Assembly: GCF_963678245.1 (NCBI RefSeq)
Contig: NZ_OY782767.1
Coordinates: forward strand, 972,652 to 1,036,651
Length of the DNA: 64,000 nt
Direction: 5' to 3'
Source of the DNA: an uncultured Sunxiuqinia sp.
GTDB lineage: Bacteria; Bacteroidota; Bacteroidia; Bacteroidales; Prolixibacteraceae
This document shows positions 19,176 through 29,429 of the stretch, piece by piece. Made by a program: the position numbers and the translations under genes. The notes beneath the pieces were generated by a model. The model was not told where the DNA came from and ran no database searches. It saw only the letters and a program-made list of their open reading frames with translations. Within the stretch, counting starts at the first letter, position 1; each line of letters opens with the position of its first letter.

Positions 19176-20129
19176 TTAGCTTATTACGTTGAGCTTTTTC
19201 CTATTCAGGAAAGCTTTCAGGTTTTCCTCCGCAATGTTGATCATGCGTTGCCGGGCTTCTTTTGTTGCCCAAGCGATATGAGGGGTAATAAAAGCGTTTT
19301 TTGCACGAAGCAGCGGATTATCAGTAGTTGGGGGTTCTGTCGAAAGCACATCCAGACCAGCAGCAGCCAAACTTCCTTCATTTAGTGCGTTTGCAAGATC
19401 TTGCTCTTCAATTAGAGCGCCTCTCCCGGTATTGATTATTATTGCACTGTGCTTCATTTGAGCAAATAGGTTTTTATTCATAAACTCTCGGTTGTTCTCG
19501 GTAAGTGGGCAATTTAAACTCACCACATCCGATTTTTGGAGTAATTCATCAAGCTCACATTGTCGGCAATACGACGCGACATTTTTTTTCTGAGAACGGT
19601 TCTGAAATAAAATGGTCATTCCAAATGCATGTCCAATTTCAGCAACTTTTTGCCCGATTCTGCCGAAACCAATAATACCAAGTGTTTTTCCTGCAAGCTC
19701 AGTTTGAGGACTTAACCAAAACGAAAAGTCAGGCGAATTAACCCAATCACCATTTTTCACTGAATCGGCATGAAGTTGAACCCGATTAACGATGTTCAGG
19801 AGATGAGAAAAAACCAGCTGTGCCACCGAATCTGTGCTATATGCCGGAATGTTGGTCACGGTAATGTTGGCATTGCTGGCAGCTTCCAGATCAACAATAT
19901 TGTAGCCGGTTGCTAAAATGCCGATGTATTTTAATAACGGGCAAGAATTAATCACATCTTTATTTAAAACTACTTTATTTGTCAAAACAAGCTCAGCACT
20001 TCCGATTCGTTCAACAATCTTTTTCGACGAAGTATTATCATAAACCTTAAAATCAGCTAATTCCTCAAATGCTTTCCAGCTCATGTCTCCGGGATTTAAC
20101 GCATATCCGTCAAGTACAACTATTTTCAT
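19176..20129 (-). CDS. D-isomer-specific 2-hydroxyacid dehydrogenase
   Basis: NAD(P)-dependent dehydrogenase of 317 residues that interconverts a 2-keto acid and its D-2-hydroxy acid. The Rossmann motif is GIIGFGRIGQKVAE (about residue 150). The catalytic arginine lies in NTGRGALIEEQDL (about 234), the glutamate in AAGLDVLSTEPP (about 258), and the histidine in TPHIAWAT (about 282). The N-terminal half has the usual flavodoxin-like domain and ends with VTNIPAYSTDSVAQLVFSHL. Close relatives act on hydroxypyruvate or glycerate, so glycerate dehydrogenase is a reasonable guess, but the substrate is not fixed by the motifs. The gene stands alone. Confidence 0.9.
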   Translation of the reverse strand: MKIVVLDGYALNPGDMSWKAFEELADFKVYDNTSSKKIVERIGSAELVLTNKVVLNKDVINSCPLLKYIGILATGYNIVDLEAASNANITVTNIPAYSTDSVAQLVFSHLLNIVNRVQLHADSVKNGDWVNSPDFSFWLSPQTELAGKTLGIIGFGRIGQKVAEIGHAFGMTILFQNRSQKKNVASYCRQCELDELLQKSDVVSLNCPLTENNREFMNKNLFAQMKHSAIIINTGRGALIEEQDLANALNEGSLAAAGLDVLSTEPPTTDNPLLRAKNAFITPHIAWATKEARQRMINIAEENLKAFLNRKKLNVIS

Positions 20130-20291
20130 TGGAGTTAAATTATTTAAAATTCGAATGAAATTAATTAAAATAGGTGAAGTATTGAAGTAATCCGACTAAC
20201 GAAATTGAATAGCCCCAGTTATCTATAGATGGACAGCAATGCCGTGGTTAATTTATTCCATTCAAAATTCTTACTAACTTTGCTCCCAATA

Positions 20292-20309
20292 GTTCGAAAC
20301 TATTCGAAC
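20292..20309. promoter_or_regulatory. 18-bp palindrome GTTCGAA-ACTA-TTCGAAC
   Basis: GTTCGAA (20292-20298) and TTCGAAC (20303-20309) form a perfect inverted repeat with a 4-base spacer, about 50 bases before the start of the small membrane protein gene. It looks like a dimeric regulator site; no regulator is known. Assignment is from symmetry and position only. Confidence 0.4.
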
Positions 20310-20357
20310 AGCTTACTCTTGGAGTTGTTATTGTGATATGAGTTAACAAATAAAAAT

Positions 20358-20747
20358 ATGCTTGTTTTAGTAGGAATTTTAGTAGGATTGTTTTTGCTTT
20401 TAGCAGTGGGTACATGGTTATCTAACCATTTTGGAAAACAAACGTCAGAACCTGATGAAAAAGCTAACATTGCACTGGACTGTTGTGGTGCTCATGAAAT
20501 ATGCGACTTTGAAGAAATGCTCAATAACCCTGATGAAATTGTCTATTTCGAAGACGAAGAGTTGGATCGATACAAAGGAGTCAATCCGAATGAATATCAG
20601 GATGACCAAATTGACGAATTCCGTGAAGTACTATACACCTTAGATGGCGAAGAAGTGAGAAAATGGCTATTAAGCATTGAACGACGCAAAATCCAATTAC
20701 CATCGGTGCTGAAACAAGAAGCCATTCAACTACTGGCTGAAGCATAA
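20358..20747 (+). CDS. Membrane-anchored acidic protein of unknown function
   Basis: A 129-residue protein with one N-terminal hydrophobic helix (about residues 2-22), then a charged region. DCCGAHEICDFEE near residue 42 has three cysteines that could hold metal or form a disulfide. IVYFEDEELDRYKG and EFREVLYTLDGEEVRKWLLS follow. The pattern CCGAHE-x-C looks conserved rather than random, and I believe it recurs in Bacteroidetes proteins, but I cannot name a family. Two upstream elements support a real gene: the GTTCGAA palindrome at 20292 and an A-rich leader. A hairpin follows the stop codon. Confidence 0.65.
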   Translation: MLVLVGILVGLFLLLAVGTWLSNHFGKQTSEPDEKANIALDCCGAHEICDFEEMLNNPDEIVYFEDEELDRYKGVNPNEYQDDQIDEFREVLYTLDGEEVRKWLLSIERRKIQLPSVLKQEAIQLLAEA

Positions 20748-20751
20748 AAAA

Positions 20752-20775
20752 AGTATTGACCACCCAGCCAATACT
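20752..20775 (+). terminator. Hairpin after the small membrane protein gene
   Basis: AGTATTG and CAATACT pair around a 10-base loop, 5 bases after the stop codon. It is preceded by an A-run and followed by a weak T-rich stretch. It probably ends this transcript and may also end GH97 transcription from the other side. Confidence 0.55.
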
Positions 20776-20821
20776 CTTTATATCAAATTCAACGATTTCA
20801 ATCGTATAGGAAAATGAATTG

Positions 20822-22966
<2,145 letters not shown>

Positions 22967-22982
22967 TTAAAAAAATTAATTG

Positions 22983-23523
22983 TTACTTTTTTGTTTCACT
23001 CCAAAGCTTCAGAAAGACTCCATTGGTCCAGCCGAAGCCATCTTGAGTTTCGTATTCGCCACCACCACCGGGGCGATTGATATTTACACATCATATTTTT
23101 CCATCATTTTCCCTGTTTCGAAATAAACTTTGATGTTTAGGTTTATCCAACGTTTTGCAATTTTTTTCGCGAAGTCGTTGTAGCCATAATTTTTCAACCC
23201 ACGATAGGCAACATGGCTGTTGTATCGTGCTGTAGGGCATCAAAATATCGACCGACAAAATCCTTCAAGTTAAAGTGTGATTGATCTTTTAATTCAACAT
23301 AGGCCAGTTTTACAGAATCGAGATCAACTCTGGCTGGACAATCTACAAATCGTTTTTGATCCTGAAAGATTTCTTCTATCTGAACAGCTTCAAACAAATC
23401 CGGGTATTTTTTGGCCGGGTTGATTTGTGAAAGTGCAGCCTGAGTTGTGAAAAGAATAATGACAACAGAATATCTCCAATATTTCGAGTTTAATTTCATT
23501 GTATTTGATTCAGGTAAAGACAT
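22983..23523 (-). pseudogene. treA: GH37 trehalase remnant with large internal deletion and frameshift
   Basis: The two ends of a family 37 alpha,alpha-trehalase joined together. The 5' part (start at 23499 or 23523) has a signal peptide ending in ALSQ, then YPDLFEAVQIEEIFQDQKRF, which is a GH37 N terminus. Near 23205-23215 the frame jumps to the C-terminal region (GLKNYGYNDFAKKIAKRW, then TGKMMEKYDV). The GH37 signature PGGGGEYETQDGFGWTNGV is still visible in a second frame, reached by a single missing base after KYDV (about 23090). It ends at the stop 22983-22985. About 340 residues are missing compared with a normal trehalase of about 520. The gene cannot encode an active enzyme. Confidence 0.88.
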
Positions 23524-23583
23524 GAAACGAGTATGTAAAAGCGAATACCCCCAGAAGAGCGATTACGAGTTCCACATGAAAAA

Positions 23584-23632
23584 TTAGAAACAGGCTGCTG
23601 TGCTATTCTATTGCTCAGCAGCCTGTTTCTAA
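23584..23632 (-). terminator. Strong hairpin after the sigma-SusD chimera
   Basis: A perfect 17-base inverted repeat (arms 23584-23600 and 23616-23632, core CAGGCTGCTG/CAGCAGCCTG) with a 15-base loop. It lies 9 bases past the stop codon of the chimeric reading frame. It is probably the original terminator or attenuator after susD and still separates it from the trehalase remnant. Confidence 0.75.
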
Positions 23633-23641
23633 TTATATAAT

Positions 23642-24376
23642 TTATTGATTTCCTAGAGTAGCATCCAGATTTTCGTTCACATCGGCAGCTGATGTTGGAA
23701 CAGGGAATATTGTTCTAAAAGCTTCAGAAACTTCTTTTTCCTGATAAGCATTGGTAAATTTACCAAAGCGGATTAAGTCCTGCCGACGCAGTCCTTCCCA
23801 GTACAATTCGTAACCTCTTTCGTCTAAAATGTCATCCAGTGTCAGTGAAGTAAGAGCTGGAAGTGTTTTTCCGTCCATACTTCTTTTGCTTCGGATATAA
23901 TTGATATCTGCCAGTTCAGCAACTTCGGAGTTTGAAAGATTTTTGTAAAACTTCAGGAATATCGTTTCTTTTTGACGCGTAGGAAGTTGATTAAGCGCTT
24001 GAGCAAGTTGATCTAATCTCAATTCCTTTTCTTCGCTATCAACTTCAGTCGAAAATTCCAGGCGAAAGTCTGCCAATAAATCGTCATTAAAATCAGCGCT
24101 AATATTTTTATTCTTTCGAAGGTTGGTAAAAATGCGAATACGAAGTGATTTCAGCAGGTAAAACAAGATATTATCGGTGGGGGAAAGCTTGTCCTTTTTT
24201 GAAGCCAATTCGAAAAACACGTCCTGCATACAATCTTTAATAAAGGCTTCATCTGAAGTAAATCGATGCCCATATTCGAACATTTGCGCATGGTAAGTAT
24301 CAAATATATAGGAAAACGCTTTCTTATCTCCCTGTTTAAAACGGCGCCAGATTTCAAAATCGAGATTTTTATCCAT
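23642..24376 (-). pseudogene. Chimera: ECF sigma factor N-terminal part fused to SusD C-terminal part
   Basis: One open frame of 244 residues made of two unrelated halves. Residues 1 to about 157 are an ECF sigma-70 factor: FKQGDKKAFSYIFDTYHAQM (region 2 start), FIKDCMQDVFFELASKKDKL, and region 4 with LPTRQKETIFLKFYKNLSNS. The recognition helix that should follow is missing. From INYIRSKRSMDG on, the chain is the end of a SusD/RagB protein: LTLDDILDERGYELYWEGLR, RQDLIRFGKF, FRTIFPVPTSA and NLDATLGNQ. The joint lies at GAT-ATC-AAT-TAT (about 23897-23908), where both parents plausibly read DINY or INYIR. A deletion removing the sigma end, any FecR, SusC and most of SusD explains this. It is probably inactive as a sigma factor. 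Confidence 0.88.
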
Positions 24377-24582
24377 CAGGTAAAAAGGTTCGTCTTGGTT
24401 TTATTCTAGTACTAAATTAGAATAAAATATCGAACAAAACAGGGGCTACGATCAATAATAACTGCTAAAATCTATTTTTCATTCTGTAAAAAAAGAAGAT
24501 TGATTTTTCCAACTTTTACCATCGTATTTCAAAAATGAATAGAAGAATAGGACTATTAAAAAACGCGATGGATTTCATGTGT

Positions 24583-25824
24583 TTACTCTTCAAAGAAAAG
24601 TTCTTCTTTAATTCGTTTTAAGCGACCCAGAGCGTAATCTGCACTTTTAGCTTCTTCTCCTGCTTCTTGCAAATATTGTTGGTAGTAATTTAAAGCCAGT
24701 GTTTTATTGAAGTTGAATTCTTCATAAGTCGTCGCAATTTCGAAAAGCACTTCTACTTTTCTTGAATCTAATTCATAGGCCTTTTTATAACATTCAATAG
24801 ATTTTTCGAACTCCCTCTGAGAACCATAAACCTGCGCTAAATGATGATACATTTCAGGGTGGAACTCGGGAATAGAAATGTAGATGGCAAAATCAAGGTA
24901 GTTGGCCGCTAGTTTATAATGATCGAGTCGCTTATGAGACACTCCAAGGTAAAAATTGACGTAAACATCGTTTGGAGCAACCGAATAAACCTTTTCCAGA
25001 ATTTCAATGGCATCCTCCGTGTACTTGTTGTGATACAAACAAATACCATAGTTCAACAGAACTGGAATTAGTGTATCGTATTTAGACATGTATTGATAAT
25101 ATAACCGTTGTGCCATCTGAAAATCTTTATTCTCAAACGATGCATTGGCGGTTTTTAAATGAACCGAACTATTATTTGGAAATTGATTTCCGGCCCGGAA
25201 CAAAGTCATCATCATCTTATCTTTATCCTTCAGCTTTTCGTATGCTTTGGAAAGATTAAAATATGCGCTTAAATCACTCGGATTTTGATGCAGATAATTG
25301 CAGTACAATTTAACCGCACGTTTTAATGAATCAGCTTTAAATGCAGCTAATGCACTATATTTGTTATACATGACGTTAGTTGAATCAACCGTTTGTATTT
25401 CCTTAAACATTTGATCAGCCTTTCGATAATCGTTCAGGTACAATAGTGACTTGCCACATTCGTATTTCAATAATAAATTTTCAGGGTGTAGCTGTAGGGC
25501 ATGCTGAAAATCGACAACAGCATTTCCGTAATTTCCCATTGCCTGCATCAAATCAGCTCGGCTTGTCAGGTATTTCACATTTTCAGAATCCAGATTTAAT
25601 GCTTGGTTTAAATCGCCCACTGCTGCAGGATAGTCCATTAACTTTTGATGTGCCAAACTTTTTTTGAAGTATAACTCTCCGGTTTTGGTCGTATTTAATT
25701 GCTTGTCGATTTGCTCAATGGCATTGGAGTACTCTTGCTTTAAAAGCAATAAATCAATTTTATTTTGAGCAATTCCTACAAATGGAATTAGCGGAAAAAG
25801 AAGAGGAATTAGTTTTTTTAACAT
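24583..25824 (-). CDS. Exported TPR-repeat protein
   Basis: A 413-residue protein with a signal peptide ending near FVGIAQ (residue 20) and about ten tetratricopeptide repeats over the rest, for example YPAAVGDLNQALNLDSENVK, YGNAVVDFQHALQLHPEN, FEKSIECYKKAYELDSRKVE, each with the usual W/L-G-Y-A-F-P spacing. TPR arrays bind other proteins; no enzymatic domain is visible. It lies between the collapsed PUL and the M56/BlaI pair. Its own promoter region on the 5' side is short (about 50 bases from the M56 terminator), so it may be transcribed partly by read-through from the M56 genes. Confidence 0.8.
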   Translation of the reverse strand: MLKKLIPLLFPLIPFVGIAQNKIDLLLLKQEYSNAIEQIDKQLNTTKTGELYFKKSLAHQKLMDYPAAVGDLNQALNLDSENVKYLTSRADLMQAMGNYGNAVVDFQHALQLHPENLLLKYECGKSLLYLNDYRKADQMFKEIQTVDSTNVMYNKYSALAAFKADSLKRAVKLYCNYLHQNPSDLSAYFNLSKAYEKLKDKDKMMMTLFRAGNQFPNNSSVHLKTANASFENKDFQMAQRLYYQYMSKYDTLIPVLLNYGICLYHNKYTEDAIEILEKVYSVAPNDVYVNFYLGVSHKRLDHYKLAANYLDFAIYISIPEFHPEMYHHLAQVYGSQREFEKSIECYKKAYELDSRKVEVLFEIATTYEEFNFNKTLALNYYQQYLQEAGEEAKSADYALGRLKRIKEELFFEE

Positions 25825-25841
25825 GGCTTGAAGAAATAAAA

Positions 25842-25870
25842 AAAGGACTCCCCTTTTCAGGAAGTCCTAT
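25842..25870 (-). terminator. Terminator of the M56/TonB gene
   Basis: AGGACT and AGTCCT pair, extended by CC/GG with a bulge, around a loop, followed on the minus strand by a run of seven T. It begins just after the stop codon of the M56 gene at 25875. Confidence 0.65.
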
Positions 25871-25874
25871 GAGA

Positions 25875-27371
25875 TTATTGGAGAACAAAGTTAATTGGCA
25901 TGGTGTATGCGACGGCAACAGTCTGACCTCGTTGTTTACCCGGCTTCCATCGCGGTAAATTCTTGACTACCCTTATGGCTTCAGCGTCCAGTGAAGGTGT
26001 AACTCCCCGAGCGATTTTCGCACGCCCCACTGTTCCGTCTTTTTCAACGACAAAGCTAACATATACTTTTCCCTGGTACCCATTTTCTTGCGCAATAACT
26101 GGGTACTTCACCTTCGCTGCAATAGATTTACGTAATGCCAAATCTCCACCCGGGAATTCAGGCATTTGTTCCACAATATTGAAAACATCGGCATCCTGCT
26201 TATCAGACTCACTTCCGTAAGCAATTACTGTTACGTCCTTCGAAGACCCATTTTTAGCATCGGTAGCTCCAGACTTCAAGTTAATTTCGATAACCCCATT
26301 TTGAGCAAGATCACCGTACTTCTGAGTATAGACCTCCAGTTTTTCTTTTACCACATTGACGGACTCAATGCTGGCTGGATCAAGTTTTTGCATCGCGTCC
26401 ATATCAGCCATTTCACCGTCAATTAACACCAATGGCTGCTCTCCTGATTCTGACTTTATTTGAACGCCAGTTTCAGGCTCTAAAATTGCAGTTTCCTTAT
26501 TTTCGCAGGCAAAAACCAGAACTAAGGCAACAGTCATAATTATTCCTGATAAGTATCTGAATTTCGCTTTTTTCGAAGATTTTATTTTTGTCATCATTTT
26601 AAGTCTTGATTTTATTAAAGAAGAATTGAAATTATTGGCAATTGAAAATTGATTACCAATAAACTGGGTGACCAGAATTTTTTTATACTGACTGGTTTCC
26701 ACCCCATTATTTAATACTGCGTGATCGGCCATAAATTCATGGTTTTCTTTAATCACCCTTCGGAGTAACCAAAAGAAGGGATTAAACCACTGAAAAATAC
26801 TAATCAGCTCAAGTATTAAGATATCCACGGTGTGTCCCTGACGAATATGTTCACTTTCGTGTGCAAGCATTTTCTCCCAACCTGGAGTAGATTCCAGTTG
26901 TCGACTTACAAACAAATAATCGAGGAAAGAATACGGGCTTGAATTGTCATCGATATAAACGTATTTGATTCCATTTCTTTTTACAAGCTGGCCTTTTCTG
27001 ATAATTCTGAAGACCTGAAAAATCCGAACGATGCCAAGTAAAGTAATAATAAATGCCCCAGCAATGTAGCTGGCCAAAACTAGCTGATTAGTGGTAATCC
27101 AGCTCACGATAGAATGTGATAGTTCTGAACCATTAACAGTAATCGCATCCAGCATATTTGTTCCTTGCTGTGTTGCAAATAGCAATTGATCTCCGGCGCC
27201 ATAAACTTTTAAATGGAGCAGTGGCAGAACACTTGAAAACAGAATTGCGAAAAGCAAAAACAAACGATTGATTTTGAAAAACGTTTCACTGCGTAAAAAC
27301 ACAAAATACACCAACGAAAGAGCTCCAAGACTGACGCCCGATTCTAAAATGTAATTGATAAAACTATTCAT
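25875..27371 (-). CDS. M56 BlaR1-type metallopeptidase with plug-like and TonB C-terminal domains
   Basis: A 498-residue membrane protein. Residues about 1-270 form a BlaR1/MecR1 peptidase M56 domain: three hydrophobic helices before the zinc motif HESEHIRQGH (about residue 170), ENHEFMADHAV downstream, and a fourth helix near 275-295. Residues about 305-370 resemble a TonB-receptor plug fragment (LVLIDGEM, YGDLAQNGVIEI). Residues 400-498 form a TonB C-terminal domain (PEFPGGDLALRKSIA, GKVYVSFVVEKDGTVGRAKI, LPRWKPGKQRG). It starts inside the stop of blaI (8-base overlap), so the two are translationally coupled. It probably senses an envelope signal and cleaves or relieves the repressor. Confidence 0.9.
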   Translation of the reverse strand: MNSFINYILESGVSLGALSLVYFVFLRSETFFKINRLFLLFAILFSSVLPLLHLKVYGAGDQLLFATQQGTNMLDAITVNGSELSHSIVSWITTNQLVLASYIAGAFIITLLGIVRIFQVFRIIRKGQLVKRNGIKYVYIDDNSSPYSFLDYLFVSRQLESTPGWEKMLAHESEHIRQGHTVDILILELISIFQWFNPFFWLLRRVIKENHEFMADHAVLNNGVETSQYKKILVTQFIGNQFSIANNFNSSLIKSRLKMMTKIKSSKKAKFRYLSGIIMTVALVLVFACENKETAILEPETGVQIKSESGEQPLVLIDGEMADMDAMQKLDPASIESVNVVKEKLEVYTQKYGDLAQNGVIEINLKSGATDAKNGSSKDVTVIAYGSESDKQDADVFNIVEQMPEFPGGDLALRKSIAAKVKYPVIAQENGYQGKVYVSFVVEKDGTVGRAKIARGVTPSLDAEAIRVVKNLPRWKPGKQRGQTVAVAYTMPINFVLQ

Positions 27372-27750
27372 CTCCTATGTTTTTTTTATTTTCAAGATCC
27401 TCTCCGACTTCTCTCATTAGCTCCTCTAGCTCAGCTATACTCATATTATCTTCGCGTGCAAAAAATGAAACCATTTCCTTAAATGAATTGCTGAAATAGC
27501 CTTTCATAAAATTCCTCATGTACTTCCGCGTGTATTCTTTTTTACTCATTAATGGGAAATACCGGTGAGTTTTACCAAAAGCTTCATAACCAACAAATCC
27601 TTTTTTCTCAAGTATTCGAACGATTGTTGAAACCGTGTTATAAGCCGGTTTAGGCTCAGGCATCTGTTCAATCAAATCTTTCACAAATGCTTTTTTTAAA
27701 GTCCAAAGCAATTGCATCACTTGCTCTTCTGCCTTTGTTAGTTCTTTCAT
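27364..27750 (-). CDS. BlaI/MecI-family transcriptional repressor
   Basis: A 128-residue BlaI/MecI/CopY winged-helix repressor. ELTKAEEQVMQLLWTLKKAF begins the fold, and PKPAYNTVSTIVRILEKKGF is the recognition-helix and wing region with the classic T-V-x-T-x-x-x-x-L-x-x-K-G. The C-terminal half is the helical dimerisation part (YFSNSFKEMVSFFARED). It is the first gene of a pair with the M56 sensor and almost certainly represses its own operon. Four palindromes AACTAA-N4-TTAGTT lie upstream (one degenerate), next to two TAnnTTTG boxes; they are the natural candidates for its operators. Confidence 0.9.
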   Translation of the reverse strand: MKELTKAEEQVMQLLWTLKKAFVKDLIEQMPEPKPAYNTVSTIVRILEKKGFVGYEAFGKTHRYFPLMSKKEYTRKYMRNFMKGYFSNSFKEMVSFFAREDNMSIAELEELMREVGEDLENKKNIGDE

Positions 27751-27793
27751 GTCAATTAAAGAATTAAAATTTAATGCGTTACAAAAATCAAAC

Positions 27794-27836
27794 CAAATAT
27801 AACTAAATCGTCAGTTTGTTAACTAATTATTTAGTT
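27794..27836 (-). promoter_or_regulatory. Promoter-operator module 1 of the blaI operon
   Basis: On the minus strand TATATTTG (27794-27801) matches the -7 box. Immediately upstream come two 16-base palindromes 20 bases apart: a degenerate one (27801-27816, AACTAAATCGTCAGTT) and a perfect one (27821-27836, AACTAATTATTTAGTT). Binding of a dimer at these sites would block the promoter. Identification with BlaI is inference from position. Confidence 0.6.
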
Positions 27837-27948
27837 GTTGCTTTGAGAAAAATATTTACTTTGAAGGATCACTCTTATTTCTCGATTGAAATAGAAAGCT
27901 CATTTTTCTTATTCGATTCATTTCTATTGATTTTATAGTTCGACATTT

Positions 27949-27993
27949 CAAACCTACAACTAATTTTTTAGTTTTCAAACTAAATGTTTAGTT
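27949..27993 (-). promoter_or_regulatory. Promoter-operator module 2 upstream of blaI
   Basis: On the minus strand TAGGTTTG (27949-27956) matches the -7 box and is followed upstream by two perfect palindromes 20 bases apart: AACTAATTTTTTAGTT (27958-27973) and AACTAAATGTTTAGTT (27978-27993). The arrangement mirrors module 1. A transcript from here would have a leader of about 190 bases before blaI. A 21-codon reading frame (27921-27856) lies in that leader, but I do not claim it is translated. Confidence 0.55.
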
Positions 27994-28053
27994 ATTGTAT
28001 AGATATGAATATTAAAAACCAGTTAAATATCTGATTAAGTTATCGTTGACGGA

Positions 28054-28845
28054 CTATAATAATTGAAAATCGTCAGCATCGGGTAACACTGGAAAGTTCT
28101 CTCGGAAACGCTCTAGCGAGTCTTTCGATAGTTTGGCTGATACGATTTGCTCTTGCTTTTCGTCGCCAAGCTGCATATTTTTTCCTTTAGGGTCAATCAC
28201 GCACGTATCACCAGCGTAATTAATACCATTTGCATCAATCCCAAGCCGGTTCACTCCAACTACATAGGACTGATTCTCAATCGCGCGAGCTTGCAACAAC
28301 ACCTTCCAAACCTGTCGCCGTGGAGCAGGCCAATTCGCAACATTGATCATCAAATCATAATCATCTCGGTTTCGGCTAAAAACCGGGAAACGCAAATCGT
28401 AACACACTAATGGCAAAATACGAAAAGACTTAATTTTAAAAATCTTGCGTTCCTGTCCTGAAGTTAAATGGATATGCTCCTCTCCCATTGAAAACAGATG
28501 TCGCTTGTCGTAGTACTCCAATTTTCCATCGGGGAATGCAAATATAAAGCGGTTGTAGAATGAATTGCCTTCCCGTATCATTAAGCTACCACTAACGACG
28601 GTGTGGTTTTCCTTAGCCATCTTTTTCATCCAACATACAGATTCGCCATCCATCACTTCTGCACATTTAGTGATATTCATGCTAAAGCCAGTGGCAAACA
28701 TTTCAGGAAAAACAACCAAGTCAGTTTCCTTCGGCAAATCTGCCAGAAAATTCTGCAAATGTCTGCGGTTATCTGTTGGTTTTTCCCAATATAAGTCGCA
28801 TTGAATTAGAGAAATATGTAATTTTTCGTCGGACATAATTTGCAT
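28054..28845 (-). CDS. Omega-amidase/nitrilase-family hydrolase
   Basis: Carbon-nitrogen hydrolase of 263 residues. The catalytic triad of the family is present: Glu in VVFPEMFATGFSMN (about residue 47), Lys in YYDKRHLFSMGEE (about 113), and Cys in LPLVCYDLRFPVF (about 147). The overall sequence and length match YafV/Nit2-type omega-amidases, which remove the amide of 2-oxoglutaramate or 2-oxosuccinamate. It acts in the cytoplasm. Translation may start at the second ATG (MSDEKLH, three codons in). It is followed on the same strand by the acyltransferase with a 28-base gap further upstream, so co-transcription is possible. Confidence 0.88.
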   Translation of the reverse strand: MQIMSDEKLHISLIQCDLYWEKPTDNRRHLQNFLADLPKETDLVVFPEMFATGFSMNITKCAEVMDGESVCWMKKMAKENHTVVSGSLMIREGNSFYNRFIFAFPDGKLEYYDKRHLFSMGEEHIHLTSGQERKIFKIKSFRILPLVCYDLRFPVFSRNRDDYDLMINVANWPAPRRQVWKVLLQARAIENQSYVVGVNRLGIDANGINYAGDTCVIDPKGKNMQLGDEKQEQIVSAKLSKDSLERFRENFPVLPDADDFQLL

Positions 28846-28873
28846 CGATTAGAAAACGAATTTAAGATATTTT

Positions 28874-29425
28874 CTATTCTTCGGCTGTGAAATGACCAGG
28901 ATGTTTCCCAATCACTCCTTTTTTACGGTAATAGGCTTTCATTCGTTCAATGTCAGCTTGAGCATCATCGGTCAACTCTAAGGTCTCCAACCACCCAACT
29001 TCTTTTCGTCCGAAGTCAAAAAATCCCATATAAACGGTTGCTCCTGTTGCCTTAGCAATTGCATGAAAACCGGCTTTCCAGTGTTTATTAGCCTTGCGGG
29101 TTCCTTCTGGCGTAATAGCCAAATGCATCACTTCGCAGCTGTTCATTTCATTGATAACCTGCTTCACCACTGTTACTCCTTTGGAGCGGTCAATCGGGAT
29201 GGCTCCCATTTTTCGAAGAAAATAGCCCAAAGGCCAAAAGAAAAATTCCTTTTTAATGACAACGTTGGCCACTCCTCCAGCGGATGTGTAATACAAATAG
29301 GAGATTATAAAATCCCAAGCACTCGTATGTGGAACACCAATGATAATGGCCTTTTTATGGGGCATTACACCGTTCACTGTTTTCCAGCCCCACAGCCTCA
29401 AGAGAAGCTTACAAATCCGTCTCAT
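28874..29425 (-). CDS. 1-acyl-sn-glycerol-3-phosphate acyltransferase (PlsC-like)
   Basis: A 183-residue member of the PlsC acyltransferase family. GVPHTSAWDF near residue 30 has the HxxxxD catalytic motif, and AITPEGTRKAN near residue 105 the phosphate-binding motif. The chain is shorter than typical PlsC and resembles the compact Bacteroidetes form, which often acts on lipids outside the main phospholipid route. The C-terminal part is helical and acidic. It starts 4 bases after the stop of the B3/B4 gene, indicating a joint transcript with that gene. Confidence 0.85.
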   Translation of the reverse strand: MRRICKLLLRLWGWKTVNGVMPHKKAIIIGVPHTSAWDFIISYLYYTSAGGVANVVIKKEFFFWPLGYFLRKMGAIPIDRSKGVTVVKQVINEMNSCEVMHLAITPEGTRKANKHWKAGFHAIAKATGATVYMGFFDFGRKEVGWLETLELTDDAQADIERMKAYYRKKGVIGKHPGHFTAEE

Positions 29426-29429
29426 TTTG

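Noticed and set aside
27875..27946. 23-codon minus-strand frame just below promoter module 2
   Set aside because: Its ATG lies 2-3 bases after the -7 box, so it would not be in the transcript from that promoter.
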